A DNA stretch of 64,000 bases, from NCBI GenBank assembly GCA_027076325.1, contig JALTJZ010000005.1:100494-164493 (forward strand), written 5' to 3'. The stretch's first letter is position 1, and the number at the start of each line of letters is the position of its first letter. Under the pieces are notes generated by a model. The model searched no databases, had not been told where the DNA came from, and saw only the letters and a list, made by a program, of their open reading frames with translations. The DNA comes from Chromatiales bacterium. Its GTDB lineage: Bacteria; Pseudomonadota; Gammaproteobacteria; UBA6429; Thiohalophilaceae. The position numbers and the translations under genes were made by a program. Shown piece by piece: positions 45,013 through 55,070 of this stretch.

Positions 45013-45582
45013 TTAATCTTTAACACGCCCTACATACTCACTGGTTCGCGTATCCACTTTGATTTTTTCACCTTCATCAATAAACAAAGGCACACGTACC
45101 ACGGCACCGGTATTACAGGTTGCGGGCTTACCGCCACCACCGGAGGTATCACCTCGCACACCGGGGTCGGTTTCAATAATAGTGAGTATGACATGGTTAG
45201 GTGCAGACACACTAATCGGATTATCATTCCATAAAGTAATCGTGTAGGTTTCCTGTTCAACCAGCCATTTCATGGCATCACCCACCGCTGTTTCGTCAGC
45301 TGAAACCTGCTCATAGGTTTCTGGATCCATGAACGTCCAGCTACTACCATCCGTATAGGAATATTCCATTTCGGTTTCAAGCACATCGGCCGCTTCAACC
45401 GATTCACCTGATTTGAACGTGCGCTCGAGTACCCTGCCTGTTTTCAGGTTACGGATTTTAACTCGGTTAAAAGCCTGGCCTTTACCCGGTTTTACAAATT
45501 CATTTTCAATAATGCTGCAAGGGTCATTATCCAGCATTATTTTTAAGCCACTGCGAAATTCATTGGTGCTATAGTTAGCCAT
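45013..45582 (-). CDS. efp: Elongation factor P
   Basis: EF-P relieves ribosome stalling at polyproline. From the ATG at 45582 (protein [12 protein letters not shown]) the product has 189 residues with Lys34 at the tip of the loop KPGKGQAF, the site beta-lysylated by EpmA. Domains II and III follow and end [12 protein letters not shown] longer reading from 45678 would add 32 non-conserved residues and collide with epmB; it is rejected. Divergent from epmB with 45 nt between start codons. Confidence 0.96.
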   Translation of the reverse strand: MANYSTNEFRSGLKIMLDNDPCSIIENEFVKPGKGQAFNRVKIRNLKTGRVLERTFKSGESVEAADVLETEMEYSYTDGSSWTFMDPETYEQVSADETAVGDAMKWLVEQETYTITLWNDNPISVSAPNHVILTIIETDPGVRGDTSGGGGKPATCNTGAVVRVPLFIDEGEKIKVDTRTSEYVGRVKD

Positions 45583-45627
45583 GTGCCATCCTGCTAAAAG
45601 TGTTAATGTCGAAAATAATAAAAGCCT

Positions 45628-46635
45628 ATGATACCGCGAATAGTCCCTCTCTGTCAGACTCCTGCATGGCAAAAACAACTCAATAACGCCATTTCTTGCC
45701 CGACAGAATTACTCAGGCAACTTGACTTGCCCAATAGCCTGCTAGCTGCTGCAAACAAATCTGCAAAGCTGTTCCCACTAAAAGTCACCCACAGTTACCT
45801 CGCGCGTATTGAAAAAGGCAACGTCAATGATCCCCTGTTACGTCAGATATTGCCCTTAATTGACGAACAATACCCACACCCGGACTATTCAACCGATCCT
45901 GTCGGCGATCTGGACGCAACGCCTGTGCCCGGCCTCATTCATAAATACCGTGGGCGCGTCTTACTTATGGCCACCGCAAGCTGCGGAATCCACTGTCGCT
46001 ACTGTTTTCGTCGCCATTTCCCTTATTCAGAGCAAAAACCGTCAAATAATTGGCGACAAGCTATTGAATACATTAAAAAAGATCCAGGCCTTCATGAGCT
46101 TATTCTCAGTGGTGGTGACCCGTTAAGCCTGAGCAATAGCAAACTATTCAGACTGCTGAATTTAGTTGAAACCATTCCGCATATTAAGCGCGTCCGCATT
46201 CACACCCGCTACCCCATTATTCTGCCTGACAGAATCGATCAGGCACTCAGTGGTTACTTACATCAACACCGTTGCAAAGTCGTGGTGGTGGTTCATTCCA
46301 ACCACCCAAATGAGCTCGACGCTCAGGTGCAAAATGCACTTAAGTTATTGAATAATAATGATATTACTCTACTAAATCAGAGTGTTTTACTCGCGGGCAT
46401 TAACAACAATGTCGACACATTAATCCAGTTAAGTGAGCGGTTATTCAGCTGCAACGTACTCCCGTATTACCTGCACCAACTGGATAAAGTTCAGGGTGCA
46501 CAACATTTTGCAGTTACCGATATGCAGGCAAAAACACTGATAAAAGCGCTGCGCCACCAGCTTCCAGGTTATTTAGTCCCCAGGCTAGTCCGTGAAAACA
46601 GCGGTGAACCATCCAAACAGCCGATACTGGGCTAA
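45628..46635 (+). CDS. epmB: EpmB, lysine 2,3-aminomutase (EF-P beta-lysine synthesis)
   Basis: A radical-SAM, PLP-dependent enzyme that makes (R)-beta-lysine for EF-P modification. The 335-residue protein has the CxxxCxxC cluster at Cys119, Cys123, Cys126 ([11 protein letters not shown]), the SGGDPLSL motif and the [10 protein letters not shown] segment, plus the [14 protein letters not shown] region. It is divergent from efp with 45 nt between starts, a layout also seen in E. coli (yjeK/efp). Confidence 0.95.
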   Translation: MIPRIVPLCQTPAWQKQLNNAISCPTELLRQLDLPNSLLAAANKSAKLFPLKVTHSYLARIEKGNVNDPLLRQILPLIDEQYPHPDYSTDPVGDLDATPVPGLIHKYRGRVLLMATASCGIHCRYCFRRHFPYSEQKPSNNWRQAIEYIKKDPGLHELILSGGDPLSLSNSKLFRLLNLVETIPHIKRVRIHTRYPIILPDRIDQALSGYLHQHRCKVVVVVHSNHPNELDAQVQNALKLLNNNDITLLNQSVLLAGINNNVDTLIQLSERLFSCNVLPYYLHQLDKVQGAQHFAVTDMQAKTLIKALRHQLPGYLVPRLVRENSGEPSKQPILG

Positions 46636-46692
46636 CCCACCTTCCTTCGGGTTAACCCAAAAACCAGCTTATCCCCCGAACGGGTTAGCTGG
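46629..46692. repeat. Two adjacent hairpins downstream of epmB
   Basis: GGGCTAACCC (46629-46638) pairs with GGGTTAACCC (46649-46658) at 9 of 10 positions and overlaps the epmB stop. A second hairpin CCAGCT...AGCTGG (46664-46692) follows, with a CCC/GGG inner stem. The T run expected of a terminator is weak. They probably mark the end of epmB transcription. Confidence 0.4.
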
Positions 46693-46810
46693 CATCCTAT
46701 TTGCTACAGTCAGTCAAGTAAATATGTCATAATTCAGGGGTTTAACATGGTTTTTCTCGTATTAACTATAAATTTAACCGAACAAATCATATGGGAAGAG
46801 GATTAAATTA

Positions 46811-48625
46811 GTGAGTAATACGCTCGGCCTGGAGGTTGAAGACCGACAAAAACCACCCAAAGGCGCTTTTAATATTCGCCGCAGCAAAGTGGAAAAATGG
46901 CTGGAGGAGCTCCCAAAAGCAAATGTGGGCGAAACAGCAAAGCTTGTCTTTCAGGCGCTAGTCGAAACTAATCGTCTTAAATACACTCATAAAGATCGTG
47001 CCCGTTTTTTAGAGGAACTACGCCCAACCACACAATTTGTGACCGCAGCTATGCGCAAACACTTTGTTGGCACCAGTTTCCCCCTCCCCAGGAAAAGCCA
47101 ACGTGTTGCCGCGGCAACACGCGAAATCTATTCTCAGCTCGCCATGGGCTATATTATTTGCATTGAAGATTTACTTGAAAAAAGTATTCTGTTTACTGAC
47201 AAAAAATTACTCGTCACCCTTATCCACCGGGCAATGAGCTGCTTAAGCCGCGTATTATTAACATCCTATCAGGTCTATTCACCCTACCCGGAAAAAATCT
47301 GGATTAAAATACACACACTTTATGCTTATGCAGAAGAACATAAGCTGTTACGTATCGAAGTCACTGATAACCAGCGTATGTTTATAAAAAAATCAACCAT
47401 ATCAGAAGAATACAGCCGTATCCTGTTGTTATCGCTTGCCTCCCCCTACCGCTTGCGCCAGGGTGAAGTGCACAAAGTGCATAACACGCTGGAACGCTGG
47501 ACGATTAAAAGCCATTTATTCCAGATAAAGCAGGATGAAATGGTGCACGGTTACTTTGCGGTTAATTTAAAAATGGACAACCCACCTCGCAATATTGCGC
47601 TGGTAAACCAGAACTGTAATCCGGCAGATTGCCGCACTCTCGACACTGAGGTTCTAGCCGATACCATTCGAGATGAAATACAAAATACAAAAGATGCCGG
47701 ACAAACAACCATCACAGGGATAGAAATGTCATCCCCTGAATTATCCCATGATTTATTGCGCCGCCTGCTCACCGCCTGGGCTGTTATCGCCAAACGTAAC
47801 TTCCCGCGCTCAGAAAAACATGAGCGCGTACTTGTGGCCATTGGTTTAAGTGCATCACACCAGATTATCTGTGACTCGGTAAAACGCCGCTCACCACACA
47901 GCAGGGGACGAGCAAAAGATAAACCCAACCCCTTTAGCGGTAAAGCAAATTATGACATTGCAGATGTGAACAGTGTCAATACTACAAAGCCGGATGTATG
48001 GGATTTGGTCTATCCCACCGAACTCGCCAAGAACCATGCCGCACTTGATGTTGATAAAGCTTCAAAAGTGGCCAACAAAAAAGAAGACTTGCTTTACCAC
48101 GCCGAAAGCTGGGCTATCGTCAATGAGAGTGCCAGTGGTTACTGTCTGCAAAACAAATCAAACAACCAAACCAGTGTGCAGGTAGGTGAACTTATTAGTA
48201 TTCGCCGCAGTGGTGATGGCCATACCTGGAAGTGGGGGGTTGGCGTTATCCGCTGGATGAAATATTCTGAAGCCAATGGCGTAACGCTAGGGGTTGAAAT
48301 GCTCACCCCGGATGCTGCCGCTGTGGGTATTAAAGCCGCTATTGATGATGCGGATGTCGATTACCAGCGAACACTGATGCTACCGGAATTAACCGCCATT
48401 AACCAACCCAGCACCATCGTTACCAACCCGGTTCCCTTCCGGGTCGGCCAACAGCTAAAACTCAGGATTGTTGGTAAAGAAGTGGTCATAAAGCTTAGCA
48501 AGCAAATACAAAATACAGGCTTATTCGCACAATTCCAATATGAAACACTGGACTCTGATCATCCAGATGATGAAAGTGACTGGCGGGAAGAGTCAGACTT
48601 TACCCAGGTTTGGTCAATTATCTAA
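46811..48625 (+). CDS. FimX-linked protein with C-terminal PilZ-like domain
   Basis: A 604-residue cytoplasmic protein starting at GTG, with GAGG 9 nt before it. The first 390 residues are mainly helical, with no recognised catalytic motif. Residues 435-600 contain a PilZ-like beta domain: SWAIVNESASGYCLQ, then a GELISIRRS and WGVGVIRWM pair of the type seen in PilZ-fold proteins. The RxxxR motif is not evident, so c-di-GMP binding is uncertain. As I recall, an equivalent protein lies beside fimX in Pseudomonas. It precedes fimX by 94 nt on the same strand and is likely cotranscribed. Confidence 0.65.
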   Translation: MSNTLGLEVEDRQKPPKGAFNIRRSKVEKWLEELPKANVGETAKLVFQALVETNRLKYTHKDRARFLEELRPTTQFVTAAMRKHFVGTSFPLPRKSQRVAAATREIYSQLAMGYIICIEDLLEKSILFTDKKLLVTLIHRAMSCLSRVLLTSYQVYSPYPEKIWIKIHTLYAYAEEHKLLRIEVTDNQRMFIKKSTISEEYSRILLLSLASPYRLRQGEVHKVHNTLERWTIKSHLFQIKQDEMVHGYFAVNLKMDNPPRNIALVNQNCNPADCRTLDTEVLADTIRDEIQNTKDAGQTTITGIEMSSPELSHDLLRRLLTAWAVIAKRNFPRSEKHERVLVAIGLSASHQIICDSVKRRSPHSRGRAKDKPNPFSGKANYDIADVNSVNTTKPDVWDLVYPTELAKNHAALDVDKASKVANKKEDLLYHAESWAIVNESASGYCLQNKSNNQTSVQVGELISIRRSGDGHTWKWGVGVIRWMKYSEANGVTLGVEMLTPDAAAVGIKAAIDDADVDYQRTLMLPELTAINQPSTIVTNPVPFRVGQQLKLRIVGKEVVIKLSKQIQNTGLFAQFQYETLDSDHPDDESDWREESDFTQVWSII

Positions 48626-48719
48626 AGAAACAGGCGCTGGAGTTGCGTCAATTTGCATAATCATAGTGTATACTTTATTCAATATGCAATTAGCCATACA
48701 ATAAAGAAGGGCATTATCA

Positions 48720-50801
48720 TTGAGCAGTGAAAATTTACTCCGCTTACTCACCATCTTCGATGTTTCTGAAGAAGCGGAAGTCCTTATTAATTCCCTTCGT
48801 AATGCCGGCTTTATTGTACGAGATGTGCGTGTGGAAGACGATGAAGACATGCTAACCGCACTGGAAGACAACCCAATTGATATAATCCTCTGTAAATATA
48901 ACTTACCCATTTTTAGCGCCGCCGCTGCGGCTGAAATTGTTGCAAAATCGGGTCGTGACCTCCCTCTAATTGTCATTACTCCTGACTACAATAACGAGCT
49001 GGTACAGGAATGCCTCGAATTTGGAGCAAGGGATGTCATCAGCTTTGAAAACAACCAACAACTTAAACATGTCTTAAATCGTGAGCTTAATGACCTGAAA
49101 AACCGCCGGGCACACCGCCACTGCGAAAAAATGCTACGTGAAACAGAAAAGCGTTCACGCTCATTAATTGACAGTTCACGCGATGCCATCGCCTATGTTC
49201 ACGAAGGCATGCATATCTATGTGAACAATGCCTACTTAATGATGTTTGGCTATGAAGATATTGATGACGTTGAAGGCATGCCTATCCTCGATATGGTCAG
49301 CAAGGATGACCATGCACAACTAAAAGACTTTTTACGTGCCTATAGCAAACTACAATCAGAAGACGACAGCTTAAACCTGCATGGCCAGCATACCGATGGC
49401 AGTGCATTTGAAATTACCATGGAATTTTCACCGGCAAGCATGGAAGGTGAAGCCTGTACACAAATTATTATTCGCGACCAGGCCGATAACAAGGAACTGG
49501 AAGAAAAATTAAAAGTACTTAGCAAGCAAGACCTTATTACCGGCCTGTACAACAAAACCTACCTTATTGGGCAGTTGGATAAATTCCTGTCTGCCGCACT
49601 TGAAGGCCATGCCCGAGGTGCTTTACTTTACATTACACTGGATAAATATGAAGACTTGAAAGAAAGTTTTGGTATTGCCGGGCTGGATATATTATTTATT
49701 GATCTAGCTAACGCACTCAAAGGCAAACTGGAACCACTCGGTATCTTTGCGCGCATGGAAGGTTCGGCCTTTTGCTTACTGATAAAAGATGCCGACAGCA
49801 ACAAAACTGAAAAAATTGCAGACGGGATCTGTCAAATCATCAGTGAGCATACTTCGGATATTAATCATAAAACAGCTTCTACCACAGCGAGTATCGGCAT
49901 TACCTTAATCAACGAAACCATTAACAATATTCATGATTGCATTAACCGTGCGGAAAAAGGAGCCTCCATAGCCTATGAAAATGGTGGCAACCAGCAACAT
50001 ACTTACAACCCCTCTATCCATGATATAGAAGAACATGAAAAACACTCTCACTGGGAAAAACAAATTACCTTTGCGTTAAAAAACAACCTGTTCCGCTTAT
50101 TGTTCCAGCCCATTGTTAGTTTACATGGTGAACCCGGTGCGCATTATGAAGTTTTCGTAAGAATGCTGGATGAAGAACAGCAGGAAATCTCCCCTGAAAC
50201 CTTCATCCATGCAGCAGAGCAAACGGAACTAATGGGCTTTATTGACCGCTGGGTTATCGCTAACTCATTATTAGTACTAGCAGACAAGTTGAAGAAAAAA
50301 GAACAAATGCGCCTGTTTATAAAAATATCCAGCAGCAGTATCGTTGACCCTGAGTTTTTAAGTTGGGTAAGTGAACGTTTAAAAGCACTGCGGTTAAATG
50401 CAGACCATATTACTTTTCAGGTAAAAGAAGAAACTGCACTTAACTACTTAAAGGCAACAAAAGCAACATTTGAAGGTCTAAAAGCACTGCACTGCCGTGT
50501 TGCGCTTGATAATTTTGGTATAGAAGAAGATGTGTTTCAGTCCATTAAACACTTTGATGTTAACTATGTAAGAATTCATCGAGATTTAATCAGTAAGCTT
50601 GCAACCAATGTGGAAATGCAGGAGCGTGTTCGACAAATATCTGAAGAGGTTTCTAAAAAGAACATTCAAACCATTGCTGCCTTCGTTGAAGATGCCAATT
50701 GCCTGGCCTTACTTTGGCAATGCAGTGTTGACTTTATTCAGGGCTATTTCCTACAGGAACCGGATGTGGTTTTAGAATATGACTTTGAAGAGTCTTTTTA
50801 A
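48720..50801 (+). CDS. fimX: FimX-type REC-PAS-GGDEF-EAL protein
   Basis: A 693-residue protein whose size and domain order match FimX, a c-di-GMP sensor for type IV pilus assembly and twitching. The receiver domain (8-125) has Lys in place of the phosphoacceptor Asp (CKYNLP). The PAS domain spans about 145-250. The GGDEF motif is degenerate (EGSAF, residues 347-351) and the EAL is degenerate too (EVF at 477-479), with DNFG in place of DDFG. It should bind c-di-GMP without making or breaking it. The start is TTG at 48720, with AGAAGG 9 nt upstream. Confidence 0.85.
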   Translation: MSSENLLRLLTIFDVSEEAEVLINSLRNAGFIVRDVRVEDDEDMLTALEDNPIDIILCKYNLPIFSAAAAAEIVAKSGRDLPLIVITPDYNNELVQECLEFGARDVISFENNQQLKHVLNRELNDLKNRRAHRHCEKMLRETEKRSRSLIDSSRDAIAYVHEGMHIYVNNAYLMMFGYEDIDDVEGMPILDMVSKDDHAQLKDFLRAYSKLQSEDDSLNLHGQHTDGSAFEITMEFSPASMEGEACTQIIIRDQADNKELEEKLKVLSKQDLITGLYNKTYLIGQLDKFLSAALEGHARGALLYITLDKYEDLKESFGIAGLDILFIDLANALKGKLEPLGIFARMEGSAFCLLIKDADSNKTEKIADGICQIISEHTSDINHKTASTTASIGITLINETINNIHDCINRAEKGASIAYENGGNQQHTYNPSIHDIEEHEKHSHWEKQITFALKNNLFRLLFQPIVSLHGEPGAHYEVFVRMLDEEQQEISPETFIHAAEQTELMGFIDRWVIANSLLVLADKLKKKEQMRLFIKISSSSIVDPEFLSWVSERLKALRLNADHITFQVKEETALNYLKATKATFEGLKALHCRVALDNFGIEEDVFQSIKHFDVNYVRIHRDLISKLATNVEMQERVRQISEEVSKKNIQTIAAFVEDANCLALLWQCSVDFIQGYFLQEPDVVLEYDFEESF

Positions 50802-50818
50802 AATCTTGCACCACGCCC

Positions 50819-50942
50819 GCACAGCAGGCACAGGCACGGCATAGTTATTTTTAATAATTGCTTGCTACATAAAAATAAACGATAACATTCCTGTTTATAC
50901 TACAAGTACCAAATTATAATTCTTTCACCGTGCCTGCTGTGC
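50819..50942. repeat. Perfect 13-bp inverted repeat flanking about 98 nt of non-coding DNA
   Basis: GCACAGCAGGCAC (50819-50831) and GTGCCTGCTGTGC (50930-50942) are exact reverse complements in the 170-nt gap between fimX and the DUF1015 gene. The interior is AT-rich with no open frame. It might be a small mobile element remnant or a convergent terminator loop. Confidence 0.5.
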
Positions 50943-50971
50943 CACCGTGGTTAACCTGTCATTATTTGTCT

Positions 50972-52207
50972 TTAATCAAGCACCAGCGAAACCAGCCCAT
51001 CTGCCAGCTTAGGTTCAAACCAGGTTGATTTTGGTGGCATCACTTCATCGGCATCGGCAACGGCCATTAATGCATCTAAGCTCGTTGGATATAGCGCAAA
51101 AGCAACCGCCATTTCACCTGAATCAACCCGTTTTTCAAGTTCTTTCAATCCCCGAATACCACCCACAAAATCAATGCGTTTATCACGTCGTGGATCATCA
51201 ATACCCAAAACAGGCGTAATCAAATGATTTTGTAACAAACTCACATCAAGGCGGGCAACCGGATCGTCCGTAGGATATAGCGCATCTTTTAATGTGAGTT
51301 GATACCATCTACCGGCTAAATACATTCCAAATGTTTTAGCTGCCGCAGGTTTAAATGCACTGTCGGAAGCTTTAACCTCAAAATTTTCAGATACTTTGTC
51401 TAAAAAGGTCGTTGTGTCCAAGCCATTCAGGTCGCTAATAACACGATTATAATCCAGGATCTGCATCTGGTTGTCTGGGAAAATGACACTTAAAAAATAG
51501 TCGTACGTGGCATCATCTGAACCATTATTGCTTTTGCGTTGTGCTGCAACCCGTGATGCTGCGGCAGAACGATGGTGCCCGTCTGCAATATATAAACAAT
51601 CCATGGCGTCAAAGGTTGTAGTAATGGTTTTAATCAAGCTACTGTCATTAACAACCCAGATAGTATGTTGCACACCATCATCTGCGGTTAAGTCGTATTC
51701 GGGTGTTGTTTTACAAACCTCACTCACAATGTCATCAATCACTTTGTTATGTCGATAGGTTAAAAAGACCGGCCCTGTTTGTGCGTTAAGAGCATCAATT
51801 TGCCGAACCCGGTCGTCTTCTTTTTCTGGACGGGTAAATTCATGCTTACGAATACGGTTGGTGTCATAATCGGCAACCGATGCCGCCGCAACCAGGCCGT
51901 ATTGCTGGTGATCGCCCATCACTAGCTTATAAACATAATAACAAGGTGAGCTGTCACGAAACAAAACCCCTTCCGCAACCAGATTATTTAAATTCTCGGC
52001 ACCTTTTGCATAAACAGCGGCATCAAACGGATCTGTTCCCACGGGCAAATCAATCTCAGGCTTGGAAATATGCAAAAAACTTCTCGGGCGCCCGATAACA
52101 CGTTCGCGTGCTTCTTCTGTATTCAGAACATCATAAGGAGGGGCTACAACATCTTTGGCAAATTCCTGTTTAGGGCGTAATCCGGCAAACGGTGTAATCA
52201 ATGGCAT
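50972..52207 (-). CDS. DUF1015-family protein
   Basis: A 411-residue protein that begins LITPFAGLRPKQEFAKDVVAPPYDVLN, the usual DUF1015 opening. It contains RKHEFTRPEKEDDRVRQIDALNAQTGPVFLTY (in part), YIADGHHRSAAA and a C-terminal half ending LVSLVLD. The ADGHHR motif is shared with SerK/ParB-like kinases and free-serine-kinase proteins, so a nucleotide-dependent role is possible but not established. It is a single-gene unit on the minus strand. Confidence 0.88.
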   Translation of the reverse strand: MPLITPFAGLRPKQEFAKDVVAPPYDVLNTEEARERVIGRPRSFLHISKPEIDLPVGTDPFDAAVYAKGAENLNNLVAEGVLFRDSSPCYYVYKLVMGDHQQYGLVAAASVADYDTNRIRKHEFTRPEKEDDRVRQIDALNAQTGPVFLTYRHNKVIDDIVSEVCKTTPEYDLTADDGVQHTIWVVNDSSLIKTITTTFDAMDCLYIADGHHRSAAASRVAAQRKSNNGSDDATYDYFLSVIFPDNQMQILDYNRVISDLNGLDTTTFLDKVSENFEVKASDSAFKPAAAKTFGMYLAGRWYQLTLKDALYPTDDPVARLDVSLLQNHLITPVLGIDDPRRDKRIDFVGGIRGLKELEKRVDSGEMAVAFALYPTSLDALMAVADADEVMPPKSTWFEPKLADGLVSLVLD

Positions 52208-52297
52208 ATCTCTACCTGCTATTTAAATATGAATGGAATGGCAATTTTAAACGATTACAGGGCGCCCGCCCAGTAATTAAAAAGTCTCTTTACGGTA

Positions 52298-53356
52298 TCA
52301 AGCCTGTTGTACCGCTTCGATACGCGAGGGGATGGGCGGATGAGTTAAAAACATACGTAAAACAAAGTGTCGTACCGGTTTAGGCATCAACAATAAACAC
52401 CAGTCCAGCGTGCCGGGCAGCTGGTTCTGTGATGCATGAACGGCTTTTAGTGCACTCACAAAACTTTGCGGGTTCACACAGGTCATTGCAATTTTATCGG
52501 CACGCAATTCACAACGCCGGTTGATGGTGTTCAGAATAAACAACGGCAACAGGCCATAAACAAGTAGCACTAGAACCGAGCTAATAATAAAGCCAATCTT
52601 TCTGTCTCGCCATTTATATAAAAAAACAAGGTCAATCACCAAATGCAATAAATAAACAGGAGCCCAGACACTCAGCAAAATCAGCAAATCGAGGATACTC
52701 ATACTCAGGGTATCCCGCATCGCAACATGCGCAAGTTCATGTGCAACAACCGCTTCCACCTCATCCGGTGTTAATTTATTGAGTAGCCCCCGAGTCAGAA
52801 CAATTAACGATGGTTGCATAAAATCGGGGAATACTTTTGCATTTACGCTAAATGAGCCATCCACCACAATATCCGGTGCAGCAATATTTAATTTTCTGGC
52901 CATTTTGCCGGCTAAACGGCAAATCCAGTAATAGTGACTATTGGGTACCGGGAACTTTTTAGCCTGTTTTGGTGTGCCACTAACAAACCAGGCTGAAAAA
53001 TCAGAGAAATATTGACGATTTTTAAAAAACAACAAACACAGCGCAAACGCACGCGATGCATACCAAATCACACAGCATAAGCTAAAACCAGCGAGCAAGT
53101 ACCACGCAAATAAGCCAGGCTGACTATAAAAATAAAAAAAACCATTTACCAGGAGGTTCGATAACGCATTGAAATGAAAAAGCTGGCTAACAAGATACAA
53201 TTGCAGCAACATAATCAAGGGGATAAATACGATCAGAAAATACGACTTAAGCATCGCTAGTAATCTGAAAGGATACTGTTGATTTATCATAAATACCCAC
53301 GTCGCTAAATCACACCGGGAAGTGAAGGAGTAAGGCATTTTATGCGCCAACTTCAC
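52298..53356 (-). CDS. M48-family membrane-bound metalloprotease
   Basis: A 352-residue protein with an N-terminal pair of membrane segments (about 30-60 and 85-112) and a cytoplasmic or periplasmic M48 domain. In that domain, VVAHELAHVAMRD holds the zinc motif HELAH, and the third ligand is in RRCELRADKIAM. Further hydrophobic segments follow the HELAH motif. The start is doubtful: the listed codon is GTG at 53356; ATG at 53338 and a later one also fit. It is unrelated in detail to the M48 protein at 13849-14958. Substrate unknown. Confidence 0.82.
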   Translation of the reverse strand: MKLAHKMPYSFTSRCDLATWVFMINQQYPFRLLAMLKSYFLIVFIPLIMLLQLYLVSQLFHFNALSNLLVNGFFYFYSQPGLFAWYLLAGFSLCCVIWYASRAFALCLLFFKNRQYFSDFSAWFVSGTPKQAKKFPVPNSHYYWICRLAGKMARKLNIAAPDIVVDGSFSVNAKVFPDFMQPSLIVLTRGLLNKLTPDEVEAVVAHELAHVAMRDTLSMSILDLLILLSVWAPVYLLHLVIDLVFLYKWRDRKIGFIISSVLVLLVYGLLPLFILNTINRRCELRADKIAMTCVNPQSFVSALKAVHASQNQLPGTLDWCLLLMPKPVRHFVLRMFLTHPPIPSRIEAVQQA

Positions 53357-53576
53357 CTCGATGAGTCTTAATTTATCCGCTATTGAGAACTATATCACAT
53401 AATTCACGCTATATAACCATTTCATAAATAAGACACAAAAACATGCTATGATGCACAGCAAAATTTAATACGTTAAATGACCAAATAAAGCCTAAATATT
53501 ACGGTAAATATGCCGAAATAAAAGGAAGATAATCAAACCTCAAAAATGGAGCCATACCGAGGAAAACAAACTGCAA

Positions 53577-55070
53577 ATGATACTGGACAAACTACAACAA
53601 TTCCGCCAGAAACGGGTATTAAGGCAATTCCCTATCGCCTACAAACTCGCCATTATTATTACCATGCTGATTAGCTCGGGGATGATTTTACTCGGGCTGG
53701 TTATCGTTTCAAACCAGACTCAGTTACTACGCGGGCAGATGACGGATTTTGGCCAAACCGTTGCCGGACAGCTGGCTAACTCATCGAAAGAACTTATTTT
53801 ATCAGACGATGTGCTAAGCATCATGGTGTCGGTAAAAAATCTTGGTGCCCACAAAGGTATTCTTGGTGCCGTTGTGTATTCTGAAAAAGGTAACAAACTG
53901 GCTTCTTCTGGGATAATACCCAAATCCGATATTATTAACCTGTATGCCCAGTCAAAAAACAATCAGAGTAAAGGTTACTCATTTGAATGGCAAACAACTA
54001 TTCCCAACAGTGAAAAAAAGCTCAATGTTATTTCATTTATTACCCCCATTCGTTTCCAGAATTTAATTGCCGGACACGCTCTCGTTACTTTCAGCAAAGC
54101 ATCACTGTCCCAGTCCCTGACCGAAACCGTTAACGCAATTATTGCCGCTACTATTTTTATGATTATTCTGGGTATTTTTACTGCCTATGCACTCGGGCAA
54201 CGTCTGTCACGCCCTATTCATAACTTGCTCGATGCCAGCAAAGCAATTGACAATGGCGACTATTCTTACCGTATTCACGAACGGCGCAATGATGAAATTG
54301 GCTCACTTATTGACGGGTTCAACAGCATGGCCAAGGGGCTGCTGGAAAAATCCCAGGTTGAAAATGCATTTTCCCGCTTTGTATCCACCAACGTTGCAAA
54401 ACAAATTATGGATAACCTCGATGGTATTCAACTGGGTGGTCAACATGTTCATGCTACTGCATTGTTTGCAGACATTGTTGGCTTCACCAGCATGTCGGAA
54501 AAACTGCCACCCAAAGAAGTCGCTACGCTATTAAACGAATACTTTACTTATATCTCGATGGCCTGTGAACTTTACAATGGCACCATTGATAAATACATGG
54601 GTGACTGTGCAATGGTTGTGTTTGGAGTGCCACAGGCCGATCCCGACCACCAGTTTAATGCCATTAGTTGTGCCGTTATGATTCAGCGTTTAATTCAGCG
54701 ACTCAATACATTGCGAGAACAGCAGGGTAAACAGGCGGTTCATTTTAGAATTGGTATTAATAGTGGTGAAATGCTTGCCGGTAATATGGGCTCGAATGAC
54801 CGCATGCAATACACCGTTGTTGGTGAAGCGGTTAACCTTGCTGCTCGCCTGCATACGGCTGCCGAAAGCGGACAAATTGTAATTACCGATGCACTGGTGA
54901 AATCTGCAGATATCCAGTGGCGCATCATAGCCCACCGGCATAAGTCAATTGAGCTGCGAGGCATTGCCGAACCAGTAACAACGTACATTGTCACCGATCT
55001 CAAATCACCTTATACCGAGCAAATAGACCAGCATATAACAACTGTACTTGATAAAAAATTCGTTGCATGA
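53577..55070 (+). CDS. Membrane-bound class III adenylate/guanylate cyclase
   Basis: A 497-residue protein with a cytoplasmic leader, a membrane segment at about 26-46, a roughly 140-residue periplasmic sensor region, a second membrane segment (about 185-207), a HAMP domain (about 210-262) and a class III cyclase domain (about 285-470). The domain begins ATALFADIVGFTSMSEKLP with the two metal-binding Asp residues, followed by YNGTIDKYMGDCAMVVFG. The substrate-specifying Lys and Asp/Thr can be assigned tentatively to adenylate. It overlaps the following lipoprotein gene by 4 nt (ATGA). Confidence 0.88.
   Translation: MILDKLQQFRQKRVLRQFPIAYKLAIIITMLISSGMILLGLVIVSNQTQLLRGQMTDFGQTVAGQLANSSKELILSDDVLSIMVSVKNLGAHKGILGAVVYSEKGNKLASSGIIPKSDIINLYAQSKNNQSKGYSFEWQTTIPNSEKKLNVISFITPIRFQNLIAGHALVTFSKASLSQSLTETVNAIIAATIFMIILGIFTAYALGQRLSRPIHNLLDASKAIDNGDYSYRIHERRNDEIGSLIDGFNSMAKGLLEKSQVENAFSRFVSTNVAKQIMDNLDGIQLGGQHVHATALFADIVGFTSMSEKLPPKEVATLLNEYFTYISMACELYNGTIDKYMGDCAMVVFGVPQADPDHQFNAISCAVMIQRLIQRLNTLREQQGKQAVHFRIGINSGEMLAGNMGSNDRMQYTVVGEAVNLAARLHTAAESGQIVITDALVKSADIQWRIIAHRHKSIELRGIAEPVTTYIVTDLKSPYTEQIDQHITTVLDKKFVA

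Noticed and set aside
45583-45678. Longer N-terminus for EF-P (start at 45678)
   Set aside because: EF-P begins at MANYSTN, which puts the modified lysine at 34. The extension is non-conserved and overlaps the epmB start.
46629-46692. Strong terminator after epmB
   Set aside because: Hairpins are present but are followed by A-rich rather than T-rich DNA on the plus strand, so they are listed only as a repeat.
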